Assembly (NCBI GenBank): GCA_016235225.1
Contig: JACRLS010000059.1
Location: forward strand, 1-5,384
Length of the DNA: 5,384 bases
DNA from: Nitrospirota bacterium
Lineage (GTDB): Bacteria > Nitrospirota > Nitrospiria > Nitrospirales > Nitrospiraceae
Reading direction: 5' to 3'
Shown here: in pieces, positions 1 through 3,949 of the stretch
How positions within the stretch are numbered: position 1 is the first letter of the stretch
How the letters are laid out: the number at the start of each line of letters is the position of its first letter
Notes under the pieces: generated by a model
What the model saw: only the letters and a program-made list of their open reading frames with translations
What the model was told of the DNA's origin: nothing
The model's database searches: none
Translations under genes and position numbers: made by a program

Positions 1-277
1 CCTCGTACAGATCCCGCCACTGCGGATTCGTCTTCTCGATCAATTCCAGCTTCCAGCGCCGTTTCCATTCCTTGATGGCCTTTTCACGTTGTATGGCCGA
101 ATCCATAGACTCATGCACCTCATACCAGACTAGCGTGTGCACGCCATATCGTTTGGTGAAGCCGTCGACGAGCCCCTGCTTGTGCACCCAGACACGTGTG
201 ACCAGATTCGAAGTCACGCCAACATACAGGGTCCCGTTGCGGCCACTGGCAAGAAGATACACACAAGGCTGCTTCAT
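1..277 (-). CDS. GIY-YIG (URI-type) endonuclease domain protein, C-terminus cut by window edge
   Basis: Ninety-two residues are visible, from an ATG at 277 read leftwards to the window edge. An earlier ATG at 288 hits a stop after four codons, so 277 is the first usable start; the Shine-Dalgarno is weak. The first part reads CVYLLAS...GTLYVGVTSNL (residues 5-25), the short form of the GIY-YIG signature seen in small stand-alone URI-domain proteins. Arg28 in TRVW fits the catalytic arginine. Glu65 in the segment AIQREKAIKEWKRRWK (residues 61-76) fits the metal-binding glutamate. The family usually has about 90-105 residues, so only a few are probably missing. Such proteins are presumed cytoplasmic DNA nucleases, but the cellular role of this small subgroup is poorly known. 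It stands alone: a REP-like hairpin lies just upstream and then a gene-free stretch. Family assignment is firm, function is not. Confidence 0.85.
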   Translation of the reverse strand, partial: MKQPCVYLLASGRNGTLYVGVTSNLVTRVWVHKQGLVDGFTKRYGVHTLVWYEVHESMDSAIQREKAIKEWKRRWKLELIEKTNPQWRDLYE

Positions 278-289
278 GCGGGCCCCATC

Positions 290-320
290 ACTGGATGCCG
301 GCTTCCGCCAGCATGACGAC
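290..320. repeat. REP-like palindromic repeat
   Basis: ATGCCGGC (295-302), a TTCC loop and GCCAGCAT (307-314) form an 8-bp stem with one C-A mismatch. It is framed by ACTGG on the left and GACGAC on the right. The pattern CTGGATxCCGGC...ATGACG resembles the dispersed REP-like unit common in many GC-rich genomes, which often creates false reading frames. It lies just upstream of the GIY-YIG start. Only one copy is seen here. Confidence 0.5.
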
Positions 321-359
321 GTATCCTCCTCCTGCCCGAGGGAGCAGAGAAATCCTTCC

Positions 360-412
360 ACCCACGCTAATTCCGGAAGAACCTTTCTGGCTCTTCCGGA
401 AATTGTGTGGGT
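360..412. repeat. Long imperfect hairpin
   Basis: The arms TTCCGGAAGAACC (371-383) and GGCTCTTCCGGAA (389-401) pair over 13 positions with one A-C mismatch and a 5-nt loop. An outer 6-bp stem ACCCAC (360-365) / GTGGGT (407-412) follows after a small internal loop. There is no T-run after it, so it is not a classic terminator. Part of it is related to the sequence at 979-1002. Confidence 0.55.
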
Positions 413-587
413 CCCCCCACAGGATCGGGGGCGCGAGGGGACGCTCGCCCCCACGCCTCCCGGATCGACCCTTCCGGGCCTCGGCCGGCTGCACCCTTCT
501 GGAATGCTCGCCGCCACGGTCGGGCGACCATGGGGCGTCGGTCAGTTCCAGCTTTCCTCCCGGCCGAGCCCGCAGTGGGTCCCGGGT

Positions 588-616
588 ACCCGTTGCTCCT
601 CCGGGCTGCAACGGGT
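588..616. repeat. Hairpin family A, copy 1
   Basis: ACCCGTTGC (588-596) and GCAACGGGT (608-616) form a perfect 9-bp stem around an 11-nt loop. Together with the flanks CCCGGGT before and GAA after, it matches the copy at 1832-1858 inside the MITE, except that the G-C pair here is an A-T pair there. Confidence 0.75.
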
Positions 617-629
617 GAACTTGAACATT

Positions 630-649
630 CCCCGTAGCTTGCTACGGGG
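630..649. repeat. Hairpin family B, copy 1
   Basis: CCCCGTAGC, TT, GCTACGGGG make a perfect 9-bp stem. The second member lies at 695-714 and differs by one compensated base pair. Both are REP-like in size. No poly-T follows, so a terminator role is unlikely. Confidence 0.7.
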
Positions 650-694
650 TTCGCCTCTGCTTCCGAGAAGTCTTCGAAATTGAGTTCTGTGATA

Positions 695-714
695 CCCCGC
701 AGCTTGCTGCGGGG
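695..714. repeat. Hairpin family B, copy 2
   Basis: CCCCGCAGC, TT, GCTGCGGGG make a perfect 9-bp stem, the second member of the family at 630-649. It is preceded by GATA and followed by AGCTTCATT. The layout resembles dispersed REP-type palindromes of environmental GC-rich genomes. Confidence 0.7.
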
Positions 715-729
715 AGCTTCATTCCGGCC

Positions 730-791
730 AGGGGCGCGGACGCCCCTCGCGCCGCCCGCCCCGCCTGCCCGCCGCCGGGCTCCGGCAGGCG
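730..791. repeat. Two adjacent GC-rich hairpins
   Basis: AGGGGCG (730-736) / CGCCCCT (741-747) is a perfect 7-bp stem with a CGGA tetraloop. CGCCTGCC (762-769) / GGCAGGCG (784-791) is a perfect 8-bp stem with a 14-nt loop. In such GC-rich sequence some pairing is expected by chance, so their meaning is uncertain. Confidence 0.45.
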
Positions 792-850
792 TGGCGCGTC
801 TGCCTGGCCGGCGAGGCCCTCGCTCGAACGATGGGGCGTCGTTTCCTTCA

Positions 851-950
851 GGAGGGGTGGTCCGGCTGATTCCCTCCTGCGCGCGTCCAACGAGGCCCTT
901 CGGAGGGTGCGCGTTGCGCGAGCACGGGGAATCAGCCGGACTACCCCTCC
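851..950. repeat. 100-bp element bounded by 24-bp inverted repeats
   Basis: The arms at 851-874 and 927-950 are reverse complements at 23 of 24 positions (shared core TCCGGCTGATTCCC). The 52-nt interior holds a smaller stem-loop around GTGCGCG...CGCGAGCAC (908-925). The length and near identity of the arms exceed what base composition explains. It may be a small palindromic mobile element, an end-to-end pair of repeat ends, or a large RNA hairpin. No coding frame is evident. Confidence 0.7.
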
Positions 951-1025
951 CTGCCTGTCGTCAGCCGGAAGCCTGTCCACCCACACGAAAGCCGGAAGAG
1001 TCAATTTTCTGTTAAGTCCTGACCA

Positions 1026-1421
1026 CTATGGATGGATCACGGAGAGGCCGAGGAGCTCCTCAAACGGATCGTAATCCCGGTCGTTGTGCAGGAGAGAATG
1101 CCCTTCGAGCAGACAGAACGTCGCAATGAGCGAATCGATGGTGCGTCGGACTGTTCGGCCCTGAGACCGAAGTTTTCTGTAGTTTTCTGCCGTGGCAACG
1201 GCCAGGTCCACCCCACCCATCACCAACACTTCGAAATTGAACAGTTGTCTACGGACTTCTTCAAAGGTCTTGTCACTCGTGACGCCTTGAAGTACCTCGC
1301 ACAGAATGAGATCCGTCAATCCCAAGCGCTCACGAAGCAGGTACTCATCGAGCCAACCGGTATGGGGGGTCTGGGCGCCTCGCAGGTACTCCACCCAAAC
1401 AGTCGTATCCACGATAATCAC
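1026..1421 (-). CDS. vapC: PIN-domain toxin ribonuclease, VapC family
   Basis: This 131-residue protein has the size and layout of VapC toxins, cytoplasmic Mg2+-dependent PIN-domain RNases that cut specific RNAs when freed from their antitoxin. The acidic residues expected for the active site are all present: Asp5 in MIIVDTTVWVEYL, Glu42 in DLILCEVLQG, Asp96 in TIDSLIAT, and Asp114/Asp116 in LLHNDRDYDPF. It appears intact. Its ATG overlaps the stop of the upstream antitoxin gene by four bases (ATGA), indicating translational coupling. The target RNA cannot be deduced. Downstream of its stop I see no terminator, only the repeat-rich stretch below 1025. Family assignment is firm. Confidence 0.93.
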   Translation of the reverse strand: MIIVDTTVWVEYLRGAQTPHTGWLDEYLLRERLGLTDLILCEVLQGVTSDKTFEEVRRQLFNFEVLVMGGVDLAVATAENYRKLRSQGRTVRRTIDSLIATFCLLEGHSLLHNDRDYDPFEELLGLSVIHP

Positions 1422-1627
1422 GAGGCAGCCTTGACTCGCCCTTCACGCATCTGACCGAGGTCCCCGACCCATTCAACCTTTCCGCGAAGGCTTCGAATCC
1501 CCTCTTGCCCTTTAACCTTGATCAGAAGGCGCAGCCCTTCTTCGACTACGGCTCGCTTGGTGGCAAGACCGGAGGCCCGCATCGCCCGCCGCATCAAACT
1601 GTCATCGATCACGATATTGGTCCGCAT
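1418..1627 (-). CDS. vapB: VapB-type antitoxin
   Basis: This 69-residue antitoxin begins MRTNIVIDDSLMRRAMRASG, the typical N-terminus of small VapB antitoxins that accompany PIN toxins: a short DNA-binding part, then a helix (TKRAVVEEGLRLLI) and a toxin-wrapping tail. The ATG at 1627 is preferred because GAGG stands six bases before it. A GTG at 1639 would add only MRVT and would swallow that ribosome-binding site. It should neutralise the adjacent VapC and, as the VapBC complex, repress its own promoter at 1663-1691. It is first in the operon and overlaps vapC by four bases. No defect is visible. Confidence 0.9.
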   Translation of the reverse strand: MRTNIVIDDSLMRRAMRASGLATKRAVVEEGLRLLIKVKGQEGIRSLRGKVEWVGDLGQMREGRVKAAS

Positions 1628-1650
1628 AGTGACCCTCACATGGAATGTGC

Positions 1651-1691
1651 ATAATGTTGATTATCATACACACGGTGGACTCGACGAGCAA
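1651..1691 (-). promoter_or_regulatory. Promoter and candidate operator of vapBC
   Basis: Read on the minus strand, TTGCTC (1691-1686), a 17-bp spacer and TATGAT (1668-1663) form a sigma70-like promoter. The expected transcription start near 1656 leaves about 29 bases before the vapB ATG. The short palindrome ATAAT-GTTG-ATTAT (1651-1664) covers the start site and part of the -10, a sensible position for autorepression by VapBC. The -35 is weak (three of six), and the operator is inferred from symmetry alone. Confidence 0.6.
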
Positions 1692-1831
1692 GAAGGGTTG
1701 TACTACCGTCCGTGCGGGACAAACGAGAGCGTCGGCTGAGGGGGCCCTGGCAGAGGCCTAACCCCAATCCGAAAATAATTCTTGAGCCCAAGGTCTGCCG
1801 TAGCGGGTCCTGTCGCGGTGGCAGCCCGGGT

Positions 1832-1858
1832 ACCCATTGCTCCCATGTTGCAATGGGT
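1832..1858. repeat. Hairpin family A, copy 2 (inside MITE)
   Basis: ACCCATTGC (1832-1840) and GCAATGGGT (1850-1858) form a perfect 9-bp stem with a 9-nt loop. It shares the CCCGGGT upstream and GAA downstream flanks with copy 1 at 588-616. Confidence 0.75.
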
Positions 1859-1897
1859 GAAAGCTCGCTCCACCCATCCCCCCGTGGGGAACCGGGG

Positions 1898-1924
1898 ACC
1901 CGTTGCTCTGAGACTGCAACGGGT
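1898..1924. repeat. Hairpin family A, copy 3 (inside MITE)
   Basis: ACCCGTTGC (1898-1906) and GCAACGGGT (1916-1924) form a perfect 9-bp stem with a 9-nt loop. The stem is identical to copy 1; the loop is different. Confidence 0.75.
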
Positions 1925-1952
1925 GAGCGCTGCGCGCGCCGGGGCGCCCAGC

Positions 1953-1980
1953 ACCCATTGCACGAGGCCACGCAATGGGT
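1953..1980. repeat. Hairpin family A, copy 4 (inside MITE)
   Basis: ACCCATTGC (1953-1961) and GCAATGGGT (1972-1980) form a perfect 9-bp stem with a 10-nt loop. The stem is identical to copy 2, but the flanks differ from the other copies. Confidence 0.75.
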
Positions 1981-2079
1981 CCCCGCGCGCCACCCGCTGC
2001 GGCAAGGAACTTCTTCAGGAGAATTATTTTCGGATTCGGGTTAGCAGTCCCCCCGCCGCAGCTACCGGATACGCGCAAG

Positions 2080-2118
2080 TTGACGCCGTGCTCAGGATGT
2101 ATTACAGTGTGTATACAT
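2080..2118 (+). promoter_or_regulatory. Promoter and candidate operator of the second TA operon
   Basis: TTGACG (2080-2085), a 17-bp spacer and TACAGT (2103-2108) fit a sigma70 promoter with a strong -35 and a moderate -10. The inverted hexamers ATGTAT (2097-2102) and ATACAT (2113-2118) straddle the -10 and the predicted start, an apt operator for the ribbon-helix-helix antitoxin. The -35 begins only 36 bases from the right tip of the MITE. Promoter and operator are both predicted by pattern only. Confidence 0.55.
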
Positions 2119-2140
2119 TTCACCTTGCGAGGAGGCATGC

Positions 2141-2401
2141 ATGGGGCTCCGAACCGTTCGCCTGGATGACGAAACCGAGAAAGTGCTGAAGCAAGTGACG
2201 CAGAAAACGGGGTGGTCTGTGTCTACCGCGCTCAAACGTGGCGTCTTAGTCCTACGCGATGAGGTCAGCCGCAGCAGTCCGCAATCGGCCTTTGAGATCT
2301 ACCGCCGTCTCGATCTCGGTCCGGGCGGGTACGCACTCGCCCCCTCGACCGAAACTCGACGCGGCATGGAGATCGCCTTGCGGCGGAAATCTCGCCGATG
2401 A
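2141..2401 (+). CDS. Ribbon-helix-helix-type antitoxin of a PIN toxin
   Basis: This 86-residue protein has an N-terminus (MGLRTVRLDDETEKVLKQV) that looks like the beta strand and first helix of a ribbon-helix-helix DNA-binding fold. The second helix is around residues 26-40 (SVSTALKRGVLVLRD). The remaining tail, ending in basic RRKSRR, would bind the toxin. The start is secure: GAGGAGG at 2129-2135 lies five bases before the ATG. An ATG at 2137 is out of frame. The stop overlaps the toxin's ATG by four bases (ATGA). The role as antitoxin and autorepressor follows from this pairing; the fold is inferred from pattern, and I cannot name the precise family. It differs clearly from the VapB at 1418-1627. 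Confidence 0.82.
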   Translation: MGLRTVRLDDETEKVLKQVTQKTGWSVSTALKRGVLVLRDEVSRSSPQSAFEIYRRLDLGPGGYALAPSTETRRGMEIALRRKSRR

Positions 2402-2811
2402 TCCTGATAGATACCGGGCCGTTCGTGGCGCTGTTCGATCCTCAAGATGCCGAGCACGGGCGATGCAGGGACATTCTGAGCGGCGTCCGAGACACGCTCT
2501 TCACCACGACGCCGGTTTTGACCGAAGCCTTCCATCTGCTGACGCCGAACAGCGTCGGAGCGGACCGGCTGCGTGACTTCATTCTCGATGGCGGCGTTGC
2601 CACGTGGTTCATGGATCAGGCGGCGACGGCACGGGCGTTCGAACTGATGGAGCAGTACGGTGATCATCCGATGGATCTGGCTGACGCCTCCCTCATTGTG
2701 GCCGCGGAATCGTTGCGCACCACCAAGGTCTTCACGCTTGACCTGGCTGACTTTCGGAGATACCGCATTCGTCGTGGGCATCGCCCCGTCGAGGTCGAGA
2801 TCCTCGGGTGA
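2398..2811 (+). CDS. PIN-domain toxin ribonuclease, VapC-like
   Basis: This 137-residue PIN-domain protein is the toxin partner of the gene just upstream, whose stop its ATG overlaps. The active-site acids are in place: Asp5 in MILIDTGPFVALFD, Glu43 in VLTEAFHLL, Asp93/Asp96 in MDLADASLIVAAE, and Asp115/Asp118 in FTLDLADFRRY. It should be a metal-dependent RNase acting in the cytoplasm and held inactive by its antitoxin. The subtype (LTEAFHLL, MDLADASL) differs from the VapC at 1026-1421, so the two operons are not a recent duplication. It looks intact. A weak bulged hairpin (2808-2827) overlaps its stop, and a pgm fragment starts at once after it. Confidence 0.92.
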   Translation: MILIDTGPFVALFDPQDAEHGRCRDILSGVRDTLFTTTPVLTEAFHLLTPNSVGADRLRDFILDGGVATWFMDQAATARAFELMEQYGDHPMDLADASLIVAAESLRTTKVFTLDLADFRRYRIRRGHRPVEVEILG

Positions 2812-3111
2812 GCCGACCGGCTCTCACAGGCCCACCGGATGCGTCTGCCTTCTGATACCGCTTCCGGCAACGGCGCACCCATCGGCGGCCTGAAAGTCGT
2901 CACCGAGCAGGACTGGTTCGCTGCCCGCCCCTCCGACACCGAAGACGTGTACAAACTCGACGCCGAATCCTTCCGCGGCCCCGATCACCTCCGCCGCATC
3001 CAAGAAGAAGCCCAGGCGCTGATTGCGAAAGCGCTGGCAGCACTTAAGCAGGCCCAACCCCTCCTCCACGTGTGGGACCGGACTTGCGAATATGTCACTA
3101 ATGACATATAG
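2812..3111 (+). pseudogene. pgm: 3' fragment of phosphoglucomutase (pgm), copy 1
   Basis: The frame contains SGNGAPIGGLKVVTE, then WFAARPSDTEDVYK, then AESFRGPDHLRRIQEEAQAL. This is the C-terminal end of alpha-D-glucose phosphate-specific phosphoglucomutase, including the sugar-phosphate-binding loop normally written RPSGTE. Only about 80 of the roughly 540 residues remain, joined directly to the stop of the PIN toxin. The first residues (ADRLSQAHRM) are garbled, and after about 3058 the frame reads into unrelated sequence up to a TAG at 3109-3111. The loop glycine is Asp here, and the residue before WFAARPS is also Asp where Gly is usual. No start or ribosome-binding site is convincing. I regard it as a non-functional remnant, although its 3' part contains the higBA promoter. 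Confidence 0.85.
2926..3036 (+). repeat. Direct repeat R1 (pgm 3' end)
   Basis: These 111 bases align without gaps to 3818-3928. My hand count gives 18 differences, about 84% identity, affecting 15 of 37 codons, of which 12 are synonymous. The pair brackets the higBA operon in the same orientation. Confidence 0.85.
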
Positions 3112-3112
3112 T
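3084..3112 (+). promoter_or_regulatory. higBA promoter with a perfect palindromic operator in its spacer
   Basis: TTGCGA (3084-3089), a 17-bp spacer and TATAGT (3107-3112) form a good sigma70 promoter. The spacer and the first bases of the -10 are occupied by the palindrome ATATGTCA-CTAA-TGACATAT (3090-3109), perfect over two 8-base arms. This is the expected kind of site for an Xre-type antitoxin repressing its own operon. The predicted start, 6-8 bases past the -10, falls at 3118-3120, right at the toxin's start codon. Confidence 0.78.
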
Positions 3113-3120
3113 GGCGATTG

Positions 3121-3468
3121 ATGGGGCCGGCAGACAAACCGCTAGTCTGGTTGCGCGCAGAGGTGAAGAGCCCACCGTTCTCGGCTGCGGCCCGACTCGA
3201 AGCCGGAGTGCTCCTACGTCGCCTGCAACGAGGAGAGAAGTTGAGGATGCCGCAGTCGCGGCCGATGCCCACAATCGGTCCACGCTGTCACGAACTGCGG
3301 ATTCCTGATGCGGCAGCGACATGGCGCATTGTGTACCGCGTAGATTCCGACGCCATCGTGATCGCTGAGGTCTTCAGCAAGACAACGCAGGCGACGCCAC
3401 AGGAGGCGAGTGAGCGGGCTCAGCGACGTTTTCGCGCCTATGATCAGGCGGCGCGAGAAGAGGAGTGA
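3121..3468 (+). CDS. higB: HigB/RelE-superfamily toxin (phage Gp49-like, DUF891 type)
   Basis: This 115-residue toxin carries the conserved features of the phage-derived Gp49-like branch: PLVWLRAEVKSPPFSAAAR (7-25), then a helix with LLRRLQRGE, then MPQSRPMPTIGPRCHELR (43-60), and the core beta-strand segment WRIVYRVDSDAIVIAEVFSK. Members of the HigB/RelE superfamily are ribosome-associated or free mRNA endonucleases; the basic residues and His57 in the RCHELR stretch are candidates for RNA binding or cleavage. I chose the ATG at 3121; a TTG at 3118 would add one residue. There is no Shine-Dalgarno because the predicted transcript starts at the codon itself. The toxin precedes the antitoxin, as in higBA operons. 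Intact. Confidence 0.9.
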   Translation: MGPADKPLVWLRAEVKSPPFSAAARLEAGVLLRRLQRGEKLRMPQSRPMPTIGPRCHELRIPDAAATWRIVYRVDSDAIVIAEVFSKTTQATPQEASERAQRRFRAYDQAAREEE

Positions 3469-3470
3469 AC

Positions 3471-3800
3471 ATGAACAAGGTGAAGCAGAAGCGGCTTGAG
3501 GCGAAGGGCTGGCGAGTCGGAACGGCGAGCACCTTTTTGGGGCTGAGCCCTGAAGAGGCCGCATTAGTAGAGATGAAGGTGAACTTAGGTCAGGCACTGC
3601 GGGCGCGTCGAGAAGCCAGGGGCCTCTCGCAGCTTGCTCTTGCCAAACGACTGCGATCGAGTCAGTCCCGTGTGGCAAAGATGGAAGCGGCAGACCGGAC
3701 GGTTTCGATCGATCTTCTGTTGCGTGGGTTGGTGATGCTCGGTGCGCGGCCTCGTGACATCGCAAGGGTCTTGGGGCGGGCCACCGGTGCCGCGGCCTAA
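3471..3800 (+). CDS. higA: HigA-type Xre-family antitoxin
   Basis: This 109-residue antitoxin starts at an ATG with GAGGAG five bases before it, two bases after the toxin's stop. An overlapping GTG at 3465 is less likely. The N-terminal part (AKGWRVGTASTFLGLSPEE, residues 11-29) is typical of antitoxins paired with Gp49-like toxins. It is followed by a Cro/C1-type helix-turn-helix (residues about 38-92) with the recognition region LSQLALAKRLRSSQSRVAKME (52-72, with one extra residue at its start). It should bind and neutralise the toxin upstream and repress the promoter at 3084-3112, whose palindrome fits a dimeric HTH protein. The stop is followed almost directly by the second pgm fragment. 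Confidence 0.9.
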   Translation: MNKVKQKRLEAKGWRVGTASTFLGLSPEEAALVEMKVNLGQALRARREARGLSQLALAKRLRSSQSRVAKMEAADRTVSIDLLLRGLVMLGARPRDIARVLGRATGAAA

Positions 3801-3817
3801 CGTGGGGGTTCTGCTCT

Positions 3818-3928
3818 CGCCCCTCCGACACTGAGGAGGTGTACAAGCTCTATGCCGAATCCTTTCGAGGCCCCGATCACCTCCGCAGGATCCAGGAAGA
3901 AGCCCAATCCCTCATCGCGAAGGCACTG
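3818..3928 (+). repeat. Direct repeat R2 (pgm 3' end)
   Basis: Partner of 2926-3036 and same orientation. The differences lie mostly at third codon positions, so the two copies diverged largely while still under protein-level selection rather than after a recent local duplication. Confidence 0.85.
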
Positions 3929-3930
3929 AA

Positions 3931-3948
3931 TAGGGCAAGTGTGCCCTA
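3931..3948 (+). terminator. Possible weak terminator hairpin
   Basis: TAGGGCA (3931-3937), an AGTG loop and TGCCCTA (3942-3948) make a perfect 7-bp stem at the end of the second pgm fragment. It could end the higBA transcript or be the original pgm terminator. The downstream sequence GTTAACCCCCTTT has only a short T-run, so the call is tentative. Confidence 0.35.
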
Positions 3949-3949
3949 G

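Larger units (their letters stand above)
278..1025. other. Gene-free, palindrome-rich stretch
   Basis: About 750 bases lie between the GIY-YIG gene and vapC without a convincing gene. Several frames are open by virtue of high GC, but their translations are rich in Arg, Pro, Gly and Ser, match no family I recognise, and run straight through hairpins. What it does hold is a REP-like hairpin (295-314), a long hairpin (360-412), members of two hairpin families (588-616, 630-649, 695-714), GC hairpins (730-747, 762-791) and a 24-bp inverted repeat (851-950). I read it as an accumulation of small repeats or remnants of non-autonomous elements. Confidence 0.7.
1761..2041. mobile_element. MITE-like non-autonomous element, possibly IS630/Tc1 type
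   Basis: The 22-bp termini at 1761-1782 and 2020-2041 are inverted repeats with one mismatch (shared core CCGAAAATAATTCT). Weaker inverted similarity continues inward to about 1808 and 1992. Immediately outside are TA at 1759-1760 and TA at 2042-2043, framed by C and G, so removing the element and one TA restores CTAG. IS630-group elements are known to duplicate TA at CTAG-like sites. The 281-bp interior has no transposase and carries three family A hairpins. It sits between the divergent promoters of two TA operons. The element call is strong; the IS630 affiliation is inference. Confidence 0.78.
3803..3949 (+). pseudogene. pgm: 3' fragment of phosphoglucomutase (pgm), copy 2
   Basis: Two bases after the higA stop the frame reads WGFCSRPSDTEEVYK and then LYAESFRGPDHLRRIQEEAQ, ending ALNRASVP at a TAG (3947-3949). 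This is again the phosphoglucomutase C-terminus, about 45 residues, shorter at its 5' side than the copy at 2812. The first residues (WGFCS for the usual WFAA) show a slight scramble at the junction. It keeps Tyr in LYAESF, where copy 1 has Asp, so it is closer to functional pgm there, but has the same Asp in the RPSDTE loop. There is no start signal; it is a remnant. Confidence 0.85.

Noticed and set aside
288..611. 107-codon minus-strand frame ending VMLAEAGIQ
   Set aside because: That ending is the usual mistranslation of a dispersed REP-like repeat; the rest is Arg/Gly/Pro-rich noise over hairpins.
72..683. 203-codon open frame on the plus strand
   Set aside because: It runs antisense through the GIY-YIG gene and then through several hairpins; the translation is low-complexity and matches no family. 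A GC-rich artefact.
1485..1505. tRNA-like T-arm motif GGCTTCGAATCCC
   Set aside because: It lies inside vapB coding sequence and no acceptor or anticodon arm can be formed around it.
588..1980. CRISPR array
   Set aside because: The repeated units are hairpins at irregular spacing with differing flanks, and no cas gene is present.
1636..2189. Several overlapping frames of 100-135 codons across the MITE
   Set aside because: They are read through inverted repeats and hairpins in several frames at once, without ribosome-binding sites or known motifs.
2808..2827. Hairpin at the end of the second PIN toxin as a terminator
   Set aside because: GTGAG/CTCAC stem with a bulge and tiny loop, no T-run after it. 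Too weak to call.
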